A stretch of 64,000 nt of DNA, from contig OU342630.1 of the NCBI GenBank assembly GCA_910589415.1, positions 67,390,186-67,454,185 on the forward strand, in the 5' to 3' direction. The position numbers and the translations under genes were made by a program. Each line of letters begins with the position of its first letter. Position 1 is the stretch's first letter. Of the stretch, positions 48,150 through 59,526 are shown piece by piece. A model generated the notes under the pieces. The model saw only the letters and a list, made by a program, of their open reading frames with translations, was not told the origin of the DNA and did no database searches. Source of the DNA: Malachius bipustulatus. Its lineage: Eukaryota > Arthropoda > Insecta > Coleoptera > Melyridae.

Positions 48150-48215
48150 GATAGGTTTAGGCGGTCCTCCCCCTCGCTGTCGGGTATCGTGTTCGAATCC
48201 CGGTTAGCTGTAAAT
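48150..48215 (+). other. tRNA-like segment with Pol III B box inside the LTR (second copy at 55770-55835)
   Basis: GTGTTCGAATCCCGG matches the B-box consensus GGTTCGAATCC well. About 35 bases upstream, TAGGTTTAGGCGG resembles the D-arm region of Ser/Leu-type tRNAs. It cannot be folded into a clean cloverleaf by eye, so it is more like the head of a tRNA-derived SINE than a tRNA gene. It is on the strand opposite to the element's own transcription. Confidence 0.4.
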
Positions 48216-48699
48216 TTCAACTCAACAGTATCCAAGTTTGAACAAAACTGGTTCTAGCTACTCTAGAACGAAACTATGACAGTCCTCAGCTGTGTCAGAG
48301 GAAATATTGACAAATAAGAATAATTATGATTATTCTTTTGTTAGACTGGTTCATTATTAAATTCGTAGTATCGAATGCTAATAAGGTACACATAGTCGGG
48401 TTCAGTTAACCTTTTAATTGTTTAATTTGAGGATTAATTAGTTACTCTTTGAGTTTTGTGAACTCTTTGGAGTTATTAATATTGTTTTCGAATTTGGTCT
48501 TTGTTGGACAAAGATTTGTTCATCTATTTACATATTTTCATACCTTGGTTGGTTGAACACACTTGACAAATGTAACTGGTTGATTATTTGGTTTAATTTA
48601 TTGTTGGATTTTGGTTATTGTTGCACTTGTGCAAATGCTTGCTTGCATTATTTATGGGTTATTATTTATTAACTTTGCTTAAGCTTGGTTTTAGGTATA

Positions 48700-49260
48700 A
48701 TGTCTTCGCTTGACTTAGCGGAAAGATATTTAGTATTTTTCATTGATTGGTAAAGAGTTTGATTAGCCTGTTTGAGGCTGAACTCTAGTTAGGTTTCGCA
48801 TATTTTGCATTGTTTAGGTATGTTTGATTAGCCGGTGTCGGCTGAGTTTTGATTATGTCTTCGCCGATTCGGCGGAACGTTAAGATTGCAGATTTTTGCA
48901 ATATTTAGGTACTTATAGCCTTAGGCTTGGTTATGATTATGTTTCGCCTATACTCGGCGGTATGATAAATATTTGCAAGTCGTATACGTTTGGAGTAATT
49001 ATTTATTACTATACTGAGACTCCGAGTTTTCCCTCTCTCATGTGATTAACGAATTATTCTGAGTAGTAGGTGATAATGGTAATCCCCTTTTGGAAGGTTT
49101 AGGAAGGATTGAAGGTAAATTGCGCATTTGCCGTAATGATAATATTTATAATGGTTTCATCGCACGTGGCGGCATCGCTGATTCAGCGGAATGTTTGTTT
49201 GGTTTAAATTGTTTGGTTTGTTTACATCGCACCTGGCGGCATCGCTGTTTAGCGGAAATT
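48700..49260. repeat. Series of short hairpins in the LTR (second copy at 56320-56880)
   Basis: At least six short inverted repeats follow one another: TTCGCT-GCGGAA, TTAGCC-GGCTGA (twice), TCGCCGATTCGGCGGA, TTCGCC-GGCGGT, and two related copies of CATCGCACSTGGCGGCATCG with S = C or G. The repeated order of TTAGCC-GGCTGA followed by TTCGC-GCGGAA suggests a diverged tandem unit of about 100 bp. In RNA of either strand these would be small stems. Confidence 0.5.
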
Positions 49261-52200
49261 GTTTATAGTTTTGGGCATGATAGCCAGATTGTACTATTTT
49301 ATCGGTGTGAAACCACAGCTCGCGGATTACGTTGGGACATGGTGACGAATTTACTCTGGAGTAGCACTTTGACTTTGGGGTCTTCGAACAGGGACTGTCA
49401 CCGGCGAGAGTTCACAACACGGTGACAGATTTAGCGTGTTCGGCCTCTAGAACACCTATCGTAATAGTCGCACGTCCGACGGCCTAGGGCATCTCATCGG
49501 AGTTAAGGTGCTCCTATCACCCTACAATAACCTAACGTGGAAAGTGACCGCTGACTCCGGGCGTACCCACTCGTTTCCCCGAAAAGCCAACTTCTACCTT
49601 CCTTATTCGAAAATCGAATCATGAATTGTAAAAGAAAAGCTCCCTTGTTCCCCTAAAAACTTTCTTACTATTTTTTGTTGTCAAAAGCTGGGAGGCATTC
49701 ACTCCCCCTGATAAAATGATTCTGAAATCCATCCAGCAACTGGCGACATTGGCCATAGGTAATTTTCATTCTCTGACAGAAAATTGTTGTAAAGAGAAAT
49801 AAAATATGACGCTGAAATATAGTTATCGGCAAGTCCTTTGTTCCAGGAATGCCATTGAGCTTTGTTCCCAATAAATAAACGGTTAAATTAAATAATAGGC
49901 GAAAATAATAATGAACGAGAATCTCGTTAATTAAAATTGGATGAAATATGAAGTATAAGGGGAGATCAATCCCCGACATGAGTTTATACCCTTCAGAAAA
50001 GTGCGTACTCTTCGGCTGCTTAGGGCAGTCCGACAACCTGTCAAAAAATGTCATGCCAGCGGTCCATCTGATCACCAAACTTCCACTGGGAAGTCGAAAT
50101 TGCTGTGATTTCCCTAACAGGTGGTAAGGAAGAATAATTCGTTAATTGCCTACAAATCCGCGGGCTGATACGTCCATAAGAAGGTACAGGTGTTTCTCAT
50201 ACGTGGCCTCACATTTCTCTACTACTCAGTACATGCTAACTACGCTACTACTTTCTGGTTGCCATCACAGACATACGCCCCTCGTGGAAAGGCCCCCGAC
50301 TCAAATTATGGAACATATCAGTCCGAAAAACCCATTGTTACTTTACTTCAATCCCAAAAATCCTGTGCCGCGTAAATTGAGAGAGATACAACATAAAATA
50401 TATTGGGAAAACTAGGTCGTCTTTATAAATATCATTTGGTGAGTTGTTTGTAACTTTTCGTAATTTACGAAACAAGCAATCATGATAACAATCCAACAAA
50501 AGTGATTTTCTTTGTCAGAAAATGCCTCAGCATTATGTGAACAAAATTTCCTTCAATCGGAAGGTGTCAAATTAATTAAGATAATATTTATGAATTCCCG
50601 TACTATGTGTCCTTAGATTTCATTATCCTGGTATATTACCACACTTAAAATGAATAGCTTGATTGCTTGTGTGAGTCAACTGGACTCTAGAAATTGATAA
50701 GACAGAAAATTCACATAAAATATTGTAAAATATTGTACGCCACGATCCACCATCAACACCACACCCAAAATAAAATATCAAAGTCATAATAGACAGTTCA
50801 AATAAAATACACAAAAAATCATCGATCGGAAAATCATAAAAAAATTGCATGATGGGAAATTCAAAAGGTCAAGAAATTGGTGTTTCCATATTATAACTGA
50901 TGCCCTTTTATTTTAGAATGTCCAAAGAATTATCATGATAATAATTATGAGATTATTATCTGATTAATATTAATATCTCAATTAGCTGGATAATCGGAAT
51001 TATTATCTGCGAAAATTAATAATTTGTTTCAGTATTATCTCTCAAATAAAATAATAGTATTTTATGGTTTTAGTTAGCCTTTATTATTCTGGACAGATAA
51101 ATTTTATTACTGCTGATTGATCAAAACTCTTGTCACAAAAGGATTTCATGATCAATTATTATCATTTATTTATACTACCAAATGCAGTTTATTTATTCAT
51201 GTTAGTCATTAAGACATTTCAAAATAACTAAGGTAGGTATACTGAACTTCCTGAGCTTTTCAGGTTGAATATAATTCATGTCATCATTGGAAAAAAAGTT
51301 ATTAAATAATTATTTATAGTTGGACTTATGGGCAGTGATAGATTAGATCTTTAGAGATCATGATGCTTGTGTTTGATTAAAACACGAATTTCTGAGACCA
51401 ATAAATGTTTTTATCTGACCTGGTAAATTGTTTGCAGAGCGGAAGGGTTGAACTGCTCTGTTAACGGTAGGTATGCGTGCCCTCTTCGGTCGAAGTCCTT
51501 GTCGTCCCTGCACAGGTGTTGTCGCAAGAGTCGATCCCGCCGTCGCCTTCCGAGTCCTCCTTTGTTTCGCCGTCCCCGCAACTTCAGCAACAGTAGACAA
51601 TTTCCTTGTGCGTCCCATTTTCCAGTACTCCTTGCGTTCTACAAACTCACAGCTTCTCGTGTCACAAAATGTCCCGGTTCACTTCTTAAATGATGATTAA
51701 GTTGCTTCTAGTCCGTCCCGTAATTATTAATGAAGGTATTATTCTTAAGTTCGCCAAACTTTCACCAACACAACGATTAATATAAGTACAAAAATTATTG
51801 ATCACTGTCACCAGTCTGCACACGCTGACAAGTTCCGAAAAATTCCCGTGATGGTTTACGAAGAATCGAGTTCGATAAAAAAAACCGTCGCTTCAAATGT
51901 TTTATAATAGAAGTAGGTACACAAAAATATTATACAGGAACGCCACGCGTCTTCTCAGTTCGTTTGCGCGGAAAATAGTTTAACACGGTGGCACAAAAAT
52001 AACGATTGGTATAAGTATGAAAATTAATTCACAGTCACGTAGTCTTTAATTAACACTGACAAAAATTATCGATCTAGGTATTGAAAAAAATTGTTCCGCG
52101 ACGTCCTGAGTCTTCACTCTTTGAAAGTTCAAAAAAAAGCCCCTTTTTCTTGTGCCCTGTCTCCGCGGCCCTGAGTTGTCTTTTCATCCCGCCTCTTTTT

Positions 52201-52924
52201 CACTGTCCATCTCAGTTTTCGAAACGTCATTCGTCCGTGGATTTTAAGTCATCCCCTTCTTTACATTTTTCCTGGACTTAGTAGGCTCTGTGATCTTCTA
52301 TTGGTGGGCACCCTTCAACTACCGCCCCTCGTAGCTTCTCATTGGTTTTGGGTAATTTCGTCACTATCTATCATAGAGTCTGACAGTTCATCTTCGCAAA
52401 GCTTGTTCTCTTAATTGCCTCTGTCAAGCGTAGCAATTTCTAGTCTAAATTTATATGTCATAAATTTCACACTTCACAGTCAAAAGTAAACCTTTTTGTT
52501 GTTTTCTGCGATGGATCTCCTTTAGCCACTTGTTCGAACTGTCGAAGGTTACATCTTATCTAAACATTGGGACCTGATTTATATTTCCGTGCCATGCATA
52601 TGTAAGGTATTCGCTAGCCCTTCGAGGTGGTCCTTTCCTCCACGTGTTTCTTTCTTATGCATTTATAAAGATTTCAGGCTGATCGAATTGCACCCTTTTA
52701 AAGGCGCCAGATGTGATTGCTGCATTCTCCGTCGCCGTGACAAATAACCTACTTGGATTCTAAAATGCGTTGTTTCCAGAGATTGTATTTCATTGAAGGA
52801 TTTATGTTAATTTTCCATTATTGTTAAATTCGTTTCTTGATAAGTGGAAAAAATGTAGCGAGATAAAAATAACACTCGTGAAATGGGCGAAAAAATCTGT
52901 TGGGGTATGGTCGGGTTGTCTCAG

Positions 52925-52935
52925 TCTCCCCCTTT
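52925..52935 (-). promoter_or_regulatory. Polypurine tract for plus-strand priming
   Basis: On the element's strand AAAGGGGGAGA, followed by one C, lies directly before the 3' LTR start (TGAGAC). The position and purine run are those of a retroelement PPT. Confidence 0.8.
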
Positions 52936-53132
52936 ATCTTGTTTACAGGTTCGTGGGCGTAGTCCAAGGTTCTGTGAGCAAGATAAACATCGTCAGCTAG
53001 GTATAGGTGTCCCATCGTAAGTCTGGAAGCCCTTGGTGTTACTTGGAAGTACTTGTTGTGTCTTTTGGTTGGTTTACTGAGAGAGGGTTGGTTTTGGAAG
53101 TGGGAACGTCCTGTCTGAGTGACCTACGTCCC

Positions 53133-54555
53133 TTACAGCAAAGGACGCGGTTGCGGTTCTCTTCCCGCCGTTGGTCTCGAGATGGTGTTCCTCCTCCTTG
53201 CGCCCTTGGTTCGACTCGCCCTTCTTCTGGCCTTCGGTGCAGATGCGGGTGGTGCACAGAGCGTAGGGGTATTTCCAATCCATTGGCTATGGTGTTCCGG
53301 TCCATATGAGGGCCAGCGGGATTCGCTCCGTGTTGGCAACGGTTTTGGAGAATTTGATGCAGAGGGACCATTATCGTTTCTCCATGGAAGGGGCGCTCTA
53401 GCGGATGTCGGGAAACTCCGCTGCGGATGTTGATCTGGCATCCGTTGGGTGTACCAAAATCCTGTTTGTTGGTGTTGCTCTTGCTGCCAAAAAGGTGTCT
53501 CTGGTAGACTGGGATAGGCTGCATTGCCTCGTGGGACTGGTTGTGCCTGTAGACAAGCTTGCCTAGCCATTCTGGGCCGGTTCTGAGCTGATGGGGTGCT
53601 TTCTGGACGACCCGCTCGAGGTGTGAAGATCATGTCCTGTGCTCTCAGGAAACGTAGTGCGGCTGCTAAGGTAGGTTGTTCCTTGGTGGCCCAAAGTAAC
53701 CGGATTTGCTGGGGAAAGTGGTCCATGAGTTCTTCGACGAGTAGTTCTTCCGGTGTGGGAACAGTTAGTAACTTCGCCTGCCCATACATTTTAATGAAGT
53801 AGTCAGCCATGCTCTGGCCGGAAGTCCAGCGTCCGGTGCTTATTTCCATCCGAAGCTGTCGCTGGTATATATTCTTCAATATTCTTCCAGAAACCGCCTG
53901 CGAAATTCTTGGTAGGCGACGTGGGCATCGGTGAACAAGATCCACCAATCCTTGGCAGGTCCTTTCAGGCATTCCGAGAGGAGTGGCATCAATTCCCTTT
54001 CGGACAATCCCATCCTGACGCCATATGACTCCAGTTCTTGGAGGAACCTCGCCGGGTTAGTATCGTTTGGTCGGAAAACCGGCGGTGATGGAGCATTCCG
54101 CACAAAAATCGCCGATTGTTGAGGTGCAGGGGCTATCGTGGTCTTGTTAGTAGTCAGGTCTCTTATCAATTCCACCAACCTCTCGTTTATGGTCGCTGCG
54201 TTCGAGGTCGTCAATTGGGTGTCTTCGTCACGGCCAAAACTGACCGATGTAGGTGGCTCGACGGTCGCGAGTTCCATTGGCTTATGGTATTCATGATCCA
54301 TGGGCGGCGCCACTCCAGAGAACGAGTCTACTGTTGTGAATTGCAATGGTTCGTCGCGTTCGTAGTCCATGGGCGGAGCCATTCCAGGTGCTTGCTCGGT
54401 GATTACTACTTCTTCAGTGATTCTTGCTGGCGTCCTTGACGACGTTGGTTCCCCGGCTAAGGAGGCGCGTTGCTTCTTGAGTCGGGCGATGGTTCGATCC
54501 AGTTTTCGGATTGTCGACCGGTCTTCTTCTAACTGTTTGGAGTTAGCTAAACTAC
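53133..54555 (-). pseudogene. gag-like gene of the LTR element, frameshifted
   Basis: The first frame (54555 to 53876) holds a basic helical start (about 54,535-54,460), a Pro/Thr-rich linker and then a capsid-like region: FRPNDTNPARFLQELESYG, ECLKGPAKDWW and FRRRFLEEY. These match the retrotransposon Gag family of Gypsy-type elements. The frame stops at 53876, while the next piece of the same domain (RQLRMEISTGRW, then FPQQIRLLW) continues in another frame (53972 to 53133). A one-base indel near 53,880, next to a repeated GAAGAATAT, explains this; programmed shifting is less likely but possible. The first frame has no ATG at its start: a stop precedes it and its first Met is well inside. No intact CCHC zinc knuckle is found. 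No pol follows. Confidence 0.7.
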
Positions 54556-54726
54556 CTGGTAAATTGTTTTGGGGAAGCAAAAATGATTAGAACAAAAACA
54601 CAAGCTCCCCAGGTGTTGTGGCGTGGACGTAAACCTTACTACCAGATTTTTCAAACCGTGGTGGTGTGTTTGGTGGATCGTGCGTCTTCCCAAGTGGTGT
54701 AGCATATACCTGTCTGTGGGTCTCTC

Positions 54727-54838
54727 TCCCCCTACCTAGTTGAATTTATCTCCCCCTACCTAGTTGAATTTTTCTCCCCCTACCTAGTTGGATTTTTCTC
54801 CCCCTACCTAGTTGAATTTCTCTCCCCCTAACTACTGG
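54727..54838 (-). repeat. 24-bp tandem repeat in the leader, about 4.7 copies
   Basis: Units starting at 54727, 54751, 54775, 54799 and 54823 read TCCCCCTACCTAGTTGAATT on the + strand, with a period of exactly 24. On the element's strand each contains TAGGGGGAGA, which shares GGGGGAGA with the real polypurine tract. The array lies between PBS and gag. Confidence 0.9.
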
Positions 54839-54907
54839 CATCAACTGTTTCGATCATCACATCTATCTCCCCTATCTCTAAGGCTCCCTCCAACCATCGT
54901 GTTCCCT

Positions 54908-54920
54908 GGTTTCGGCACCA
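54908..54920 (-). promoter_or_regulatory. Primer-binding site, tRNA-Phe type
   Basis: On the element's strand, one base after the 5' LTR, the sequence is TGGTGCCGAAACC. Its complement GGTTTCGGCACCA is the 3' end of animal cytosolic tRNA-Phe, whose acceptor stem is GCCGAAA with CCA added. The 13-base match is exact. The next bases match only partly. Confidence 0.75.
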
Positions 54921-57900
54921 CTGAGACGCTGCTTACCTGGGCCTATACAGGAGGTGACCAAAATACCTTAACACTCCTGAAAACCCTGCCTTGGTTCGTT
55001 GAACGATGGAGGAAAATTTGTATGGGAGGAAGCACTAGAGAAATGATACCAAAATTATAGTTTCCACTAGCCCTGTTTATTTAACATAGACTGACAAAAG
55101 TAGGAAATATTCAAATTTACAAATTATTTATCTATGGTTTTGATTACATTTAAATCCCTAATTATTAAGACTAAAAGTGAGCCTACTCTTGGCAGTATCT
55201 TTTCTGGGCTTATCTGAACATTGCACTTAATCCGAGCACATGGTACACAGATTACCACTCGGTTGTACTAATTACTAACGTGGACCTGAAATACCTCGAG
55301 AATGCATTCATATTTAAGCTGATTGACAGTAACTTGACATTATCCTGGTTCATTGTTTGAATCATTGAAGAAAATTCCCTGGATTGAACATGCAGCATTT
55401 CATTGGCTGATATTCATCAAAATAAAGCGAAAAACGCTAATTAATTAGACTGAATTTGTTAATTAAGAACAGTAATTAAGAAAGGTTTGATTAATTACAA
55501 GTTCCCCTTTGCTAAGTCGTAATTAGACTGAATTAGGCTGCATCATTTTGTTCCTAATAATCACTCTATTAGTTGGTATTCATTAATGAAGGTAATTTAA
55601 TTATTAATTGTGATTAGACTGAATTAAGTACTGATTATTTCGATCACTGATAATGAGAGTGAATGAATTATTATTTAAGTCGATATTTAGACTACAATCA
55701 GTTAGTCAAATTTTAATTATGAATTCTCGAGGTCTGAAAAGATGAAACATTGATGCCAGGTTGTCCTAAGATAGGTTTAGGCGGTCCTCCCCCTCGCTGT
55801 CGGGTATCGTGTTCGAATCCCGGTTAGCTGTAAATTTCAACTCAACAGTATCCAAGTTTGAACAAAACTGGTTCTAGCTACTCTAGAACGAAACTATGAC
55901 AGTCCTCAGCTGTGTCAGAGGAAATATTGACAAATAAGAATAATTATGATTATTCTTTTGTTAGACTGGTTCATTATTAAATTCGTAGTATCGAATGCTA
56001 ATAAGGTACACATAGTCGGGTTCAGTTAACCTTTTAATTGTTTAATTTGAGGATTAATTAGTTACTCTTTGAGTTTTGTGAACTCTTTGGAGTTATTAAT
56101 ATTGTTTTCGAATTTGGTCTTTGTTGGACAAAGATTTGTTCATCTATTTACATATTTTCATACCTTGGTTGGTTGAACACACTTGACAAATGTAACTGGT
56201 TGATTATTTGGTTTAATTTATTGTTGGATTTTGGTTATTGTTGCACTTGTGCAAATGCTTGCTTGCATTATTTATGGGTTATTATTTATTAACTTTGCTT
56301 AAGCTTGGTTTTAGGTATAATGTCTTCGCTTGACTTAGCGGAAAGATATTTAGTATTTTTCATTGATTGGTAAAGAGTTTGATTAGCCTGTTTGAGGCTG
56401 AACTCTAGTTAGGTTTCGCATATTTTGCATTGTTTAGGTATGTTTGATTAGCCGGTGTCGGCTGAGTTTTGATTATGTCTTCGCCGATTCGGCGGAACGT
56501 TAAGATTGCAGATTTTTGCAATATTTAGGTACTTATAGCCTTAGGCTTGGTTATGATTATGTTTCGCCTATACTCGGCGGTATGATAAATATTTGCAAGT
56601 CGTATACGTTTGGAGTAATTATTTATTACTATACTGAGACTCCGAGTTTTCCCTCTCTCATGTGATTAACGAATTATTCTGAGTAGTAGGTGATAATGGT
56701 AATCCCCTTTTGGAAGGTTTAGGAAGGATTGAAGGTAAATTGCGCATTTGCCGTAATGATAATATTTATAATGGTTTCATCGCACGTGGCGGCATCGCTG
56801 ATTCAGCGGAATGTTTGTTTGGTTTAAATTGTTTGGTTTGTTTACATCGCACCTGGCGGCATCGCTGTTTAGCGGAAATTGTTTATAGTTTTGGGCATGA
56901 TAGCCAGATTGTACTATTTTATCGGTGTGAAACCACAGCTCGCGGATTACGTTGGGACATGGTGACGAATTTACTCTGGAGTAGCACTTTGACTTTGGGG
57001 TCTTCGAACAGGGACTGTCACCGGCGAGAGTTCACAACACGGTGACAGATTTAGCGTGTTCGGCCTCTAGAACACCTATCGTAATAGTCGCACGTCCGAC
57101 GGCCTAGGGCATCTCATCGGAGTTAAGGTGCTCCTATCACCCTACAATAACCTAACGTGGAAAGTGACCGCTGACTCCGGGCGTACCCACTCGTTTCCCC
57201 GAAAAGCCAACTTCTACCTTCCTTATTCGAAAATCGAATCATGAATTGTAAAAGAAAAGCTCCCTTGTTCCCCTAAAAACTTTCTTACTATTTTTTGTTG
57301 TCAAAAGCTGGGAGGCATTCACTCCCCCTGATAAAATGATTCTGAAATCCATCCAGCAACTGGCGACATTGGCCATAGGTAATTTTCATTCTCTGACAGA
57401 AAATTGTTGTAAAGAGAAATAAAATATGACGCTGAAATATAGTTATCGGCAAGTCCTTTGTTCCAGGAATGCCATTGAGCTTTGTTCCCAATAAATAAAC
57501 GGTTAAATTAAATAATAGGCGAAAATAATAATGAACGAGAATCTCGTTAATTAAAATTGGATGAAATATGAAGTATAAGGGGAGATCAATCCCCGACATG
57601 AGTTTATACCCTTCAGAAAAGTGCGTACTCTTCGGCTGCTTAGGGCAGTCCGACAACCTGTCAAAAAATGTCATGCCAGCGGTCCATCTGATCACCAAAC
57701 TTCCACTGGGAAGTCGAAATTGCTGTGATTTCCCTAACAGGTGGTAAGGAAGAATAATTCGTTAATTGCCTACAAATCCGCGGGCTGATACGTCCATAAG
57801 AAGGTACAGGTGTTTCTCATACGTGGCCTCACATTTCTCTACTACTCAGTACATGCTAACTACGCTACTACTTTCTGGTTGCCATCACAGACATACGCCC

Positions 57901-59039
57901 CTCGTGGAAAGGCCCCCGACTCAAATTATGGAACATATCAGTCCGAAAAACCCATTGTTACTTTACTTCAATCCCAAAAATCCTGTGCCGCGTAAATTGA
58001 GAGAGATACAACATAAAATATATTGGGAAAACTAGGTCGTCTTTATAAATATCATTTGGTGAGTTGTTTGTAACTTTTCGTAATTTACGAAACAAGCAAT
58101 CATGATAACAATCCAACAAAAGTGATTTTCTTTGTCAGAAAATGCCTCAGCATTATGTGAACAAAATTTCCTTCAATCGGAAGGTGTCAAATTAATTAAG
58201 ATAATATTTATGAATTCCCGTACTATGTGTCCTTAGATTTCATTATCCTGGTATATTACCACACTTAAAATGAATAGCTTGATTGCTTGTGTGAGTCAAC
58301 TGGACTCTAGAAATTGATAAGACAGAAAATTCACATAAAATATTGTAAAATATTGTACGCCACGATCCACCATCAACACCACACCCAAAATAAAATATCA
58401 AAGTCATAATAGACAGTTCAAATAAAATACACAAAAAATCATCGATCGGAAAATCATAAAAAAATTGCATGATGGGAAATTCAAAAGGTCAAGAAATTGG
58501 TGTTTCCATATTATAACTGATGCCCTTTTATTTTAGAATGTCCAAAGAATTATCATGATAATAATTATGAGATTATTATCTGATTAATATTAATATCTCA
58601 ATTAGCTGGATAATCGGAATTATTATCTGCGAAAATTAATAATTTGTTTCAGTATTATCTCTCAAATAAAATAATAGTATTTTATGGTTTTAGTTAGCCT
58701 TTATTATTCTGGACAGATAAATTTTATTACTGCTGATTGATCAAAACTCTTGTCACAAAAGGATTTCATGATCAATTATTATCATTTATTTATACTACCA
58801 AATGCAGTTTATTTATTCATGTTAGTCATTAAGACATTTCAAAATAACTAAGGTAGGTATACTGAACTTCCTGAGCTTTTCAGGTTGAATATAATTCATG
58901 TCATCATTGGAAAAAAAGTTATTAAATAATTATTTATAGTTGGACTTATGGGCAGTGATAGATTAGATCTTTAGAGATCATGATGCTTGTGTTTGATTAA
59001 AACACGAATTTCTGAGACCAATAAATGTTTTTATCTGAC

Positions 59040-59238
59040 CTGGTAAATTGTTTGCAGAGCGGAAGGGTTGAACTGCTCTGTTAACGGTAGGTATGCGTGC
59101 CCTCTTCGGTCGAAGTCCTTGTCGTCCCTGCACAGGTGTTGTCGCAAGAGTCGATCCCGCCGTCGCCTTCCGAGTCCTCCTTTGTTTCGCCGTCCCCGCA
59201 ACTTCAGCAACAGTAGACAATTTCCTTGTGCGTCCCAT
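59040..59238 (-). CDS. Putative first gag exon inside the 5' LTR
   Basis: An ATG with A at -3 (GAAAATGGG) opens a basic, Arg/Thr/Ala-rich frame of 66 codons plus one base (MGRTRKLSTVAEVAG and on). The unspliced frame runs to 58978. The last codons read NNLPG, and the same NNLPG in the same frame opens the internal gag frame. At 59040|59039 the bases are CCAG|GTCAGA, a fair donor. At 54556|54555 the internal copy reads TTACCAG|GT, preceded by a CTAAT branch-like site and a pyrimidine stretch. Splicing there would remove 4,484 bases and join the frames exactly. This would give gag the missing start codon. Confidence 0.5.
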
Positions 59239-59519
59239 TTTCCAGTACTCCTTGCGTTCTACAAACTCACAGCTTCTCGTGTCACAAAATGTCCCGGTTC
59301 ACTTCTTAAATGATGATTAAGTTGCTTCTAGTCCGTCCCGTAATTATTAATGAAGGTATTATTCTTAAGTTCGCCAAACTTTCACCAACACAACGATTAA
59401 TATAAGTACAAAAATTATTGATCACTGTCACCAGTCTGCACACGCTGACAAGTTCCGAAAAATTCCCGTGATGGTTTACGAAGAATCGAGTTCGATAAAA
59501 AAAACCGTCGCTTCAAATG

Positions 59520-59526
59520 TTTTATA
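59520..59526 (-). promoter_or_regulatory. TATA box candidate of the LTR element
   Basis: TATAAAA on the minus strand lies about 280 bases upstream of the ATG at 59238. It is the most promoter-like motif that I see in the expected U3 part. No initiator could be fixed. Confidence 0.35.

Larger units (their letters stand above)
47302..52923 (-). repeat. 3' LTR, left copy, 5,622 bp
   Basis: Line-by-line reading against the right copy shows only three differences, clustered at 52135, 52136 and 52140. It carries a second copy of everything in the 5' LTR, including the ATG-started frame at 51358-51618, a tRNA-like B box (48191-48200, + strand) and a hairpin series at 48,700-49,260. A 136-codon minus-strand frame (49668-50078) with hydrophobic stretches is of unknown meaning. 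Confidence 0.92.

Noticed and set aside
48170..48212. Functional tRNA gene
   Set aside because: The B box is good, but no acceptor-stem pairing or anticodon arm can be drawn by eye.
49090..49425. 111-codon plus-strand frame in the LTR (also 56710-57045)
   Set aside because: It lies over the hairpin series, is antisense to the element, has no ATG at its start and no protein-like features.
53074..53283. Possible CCHC zinc knuckle in a third gag frame (FAVRDVGHSDRTF)
   Set aside because: The spacing fits, but three of the four metal-binding positions are not Cys, and the frame is not joined to the capsid part without another shift.
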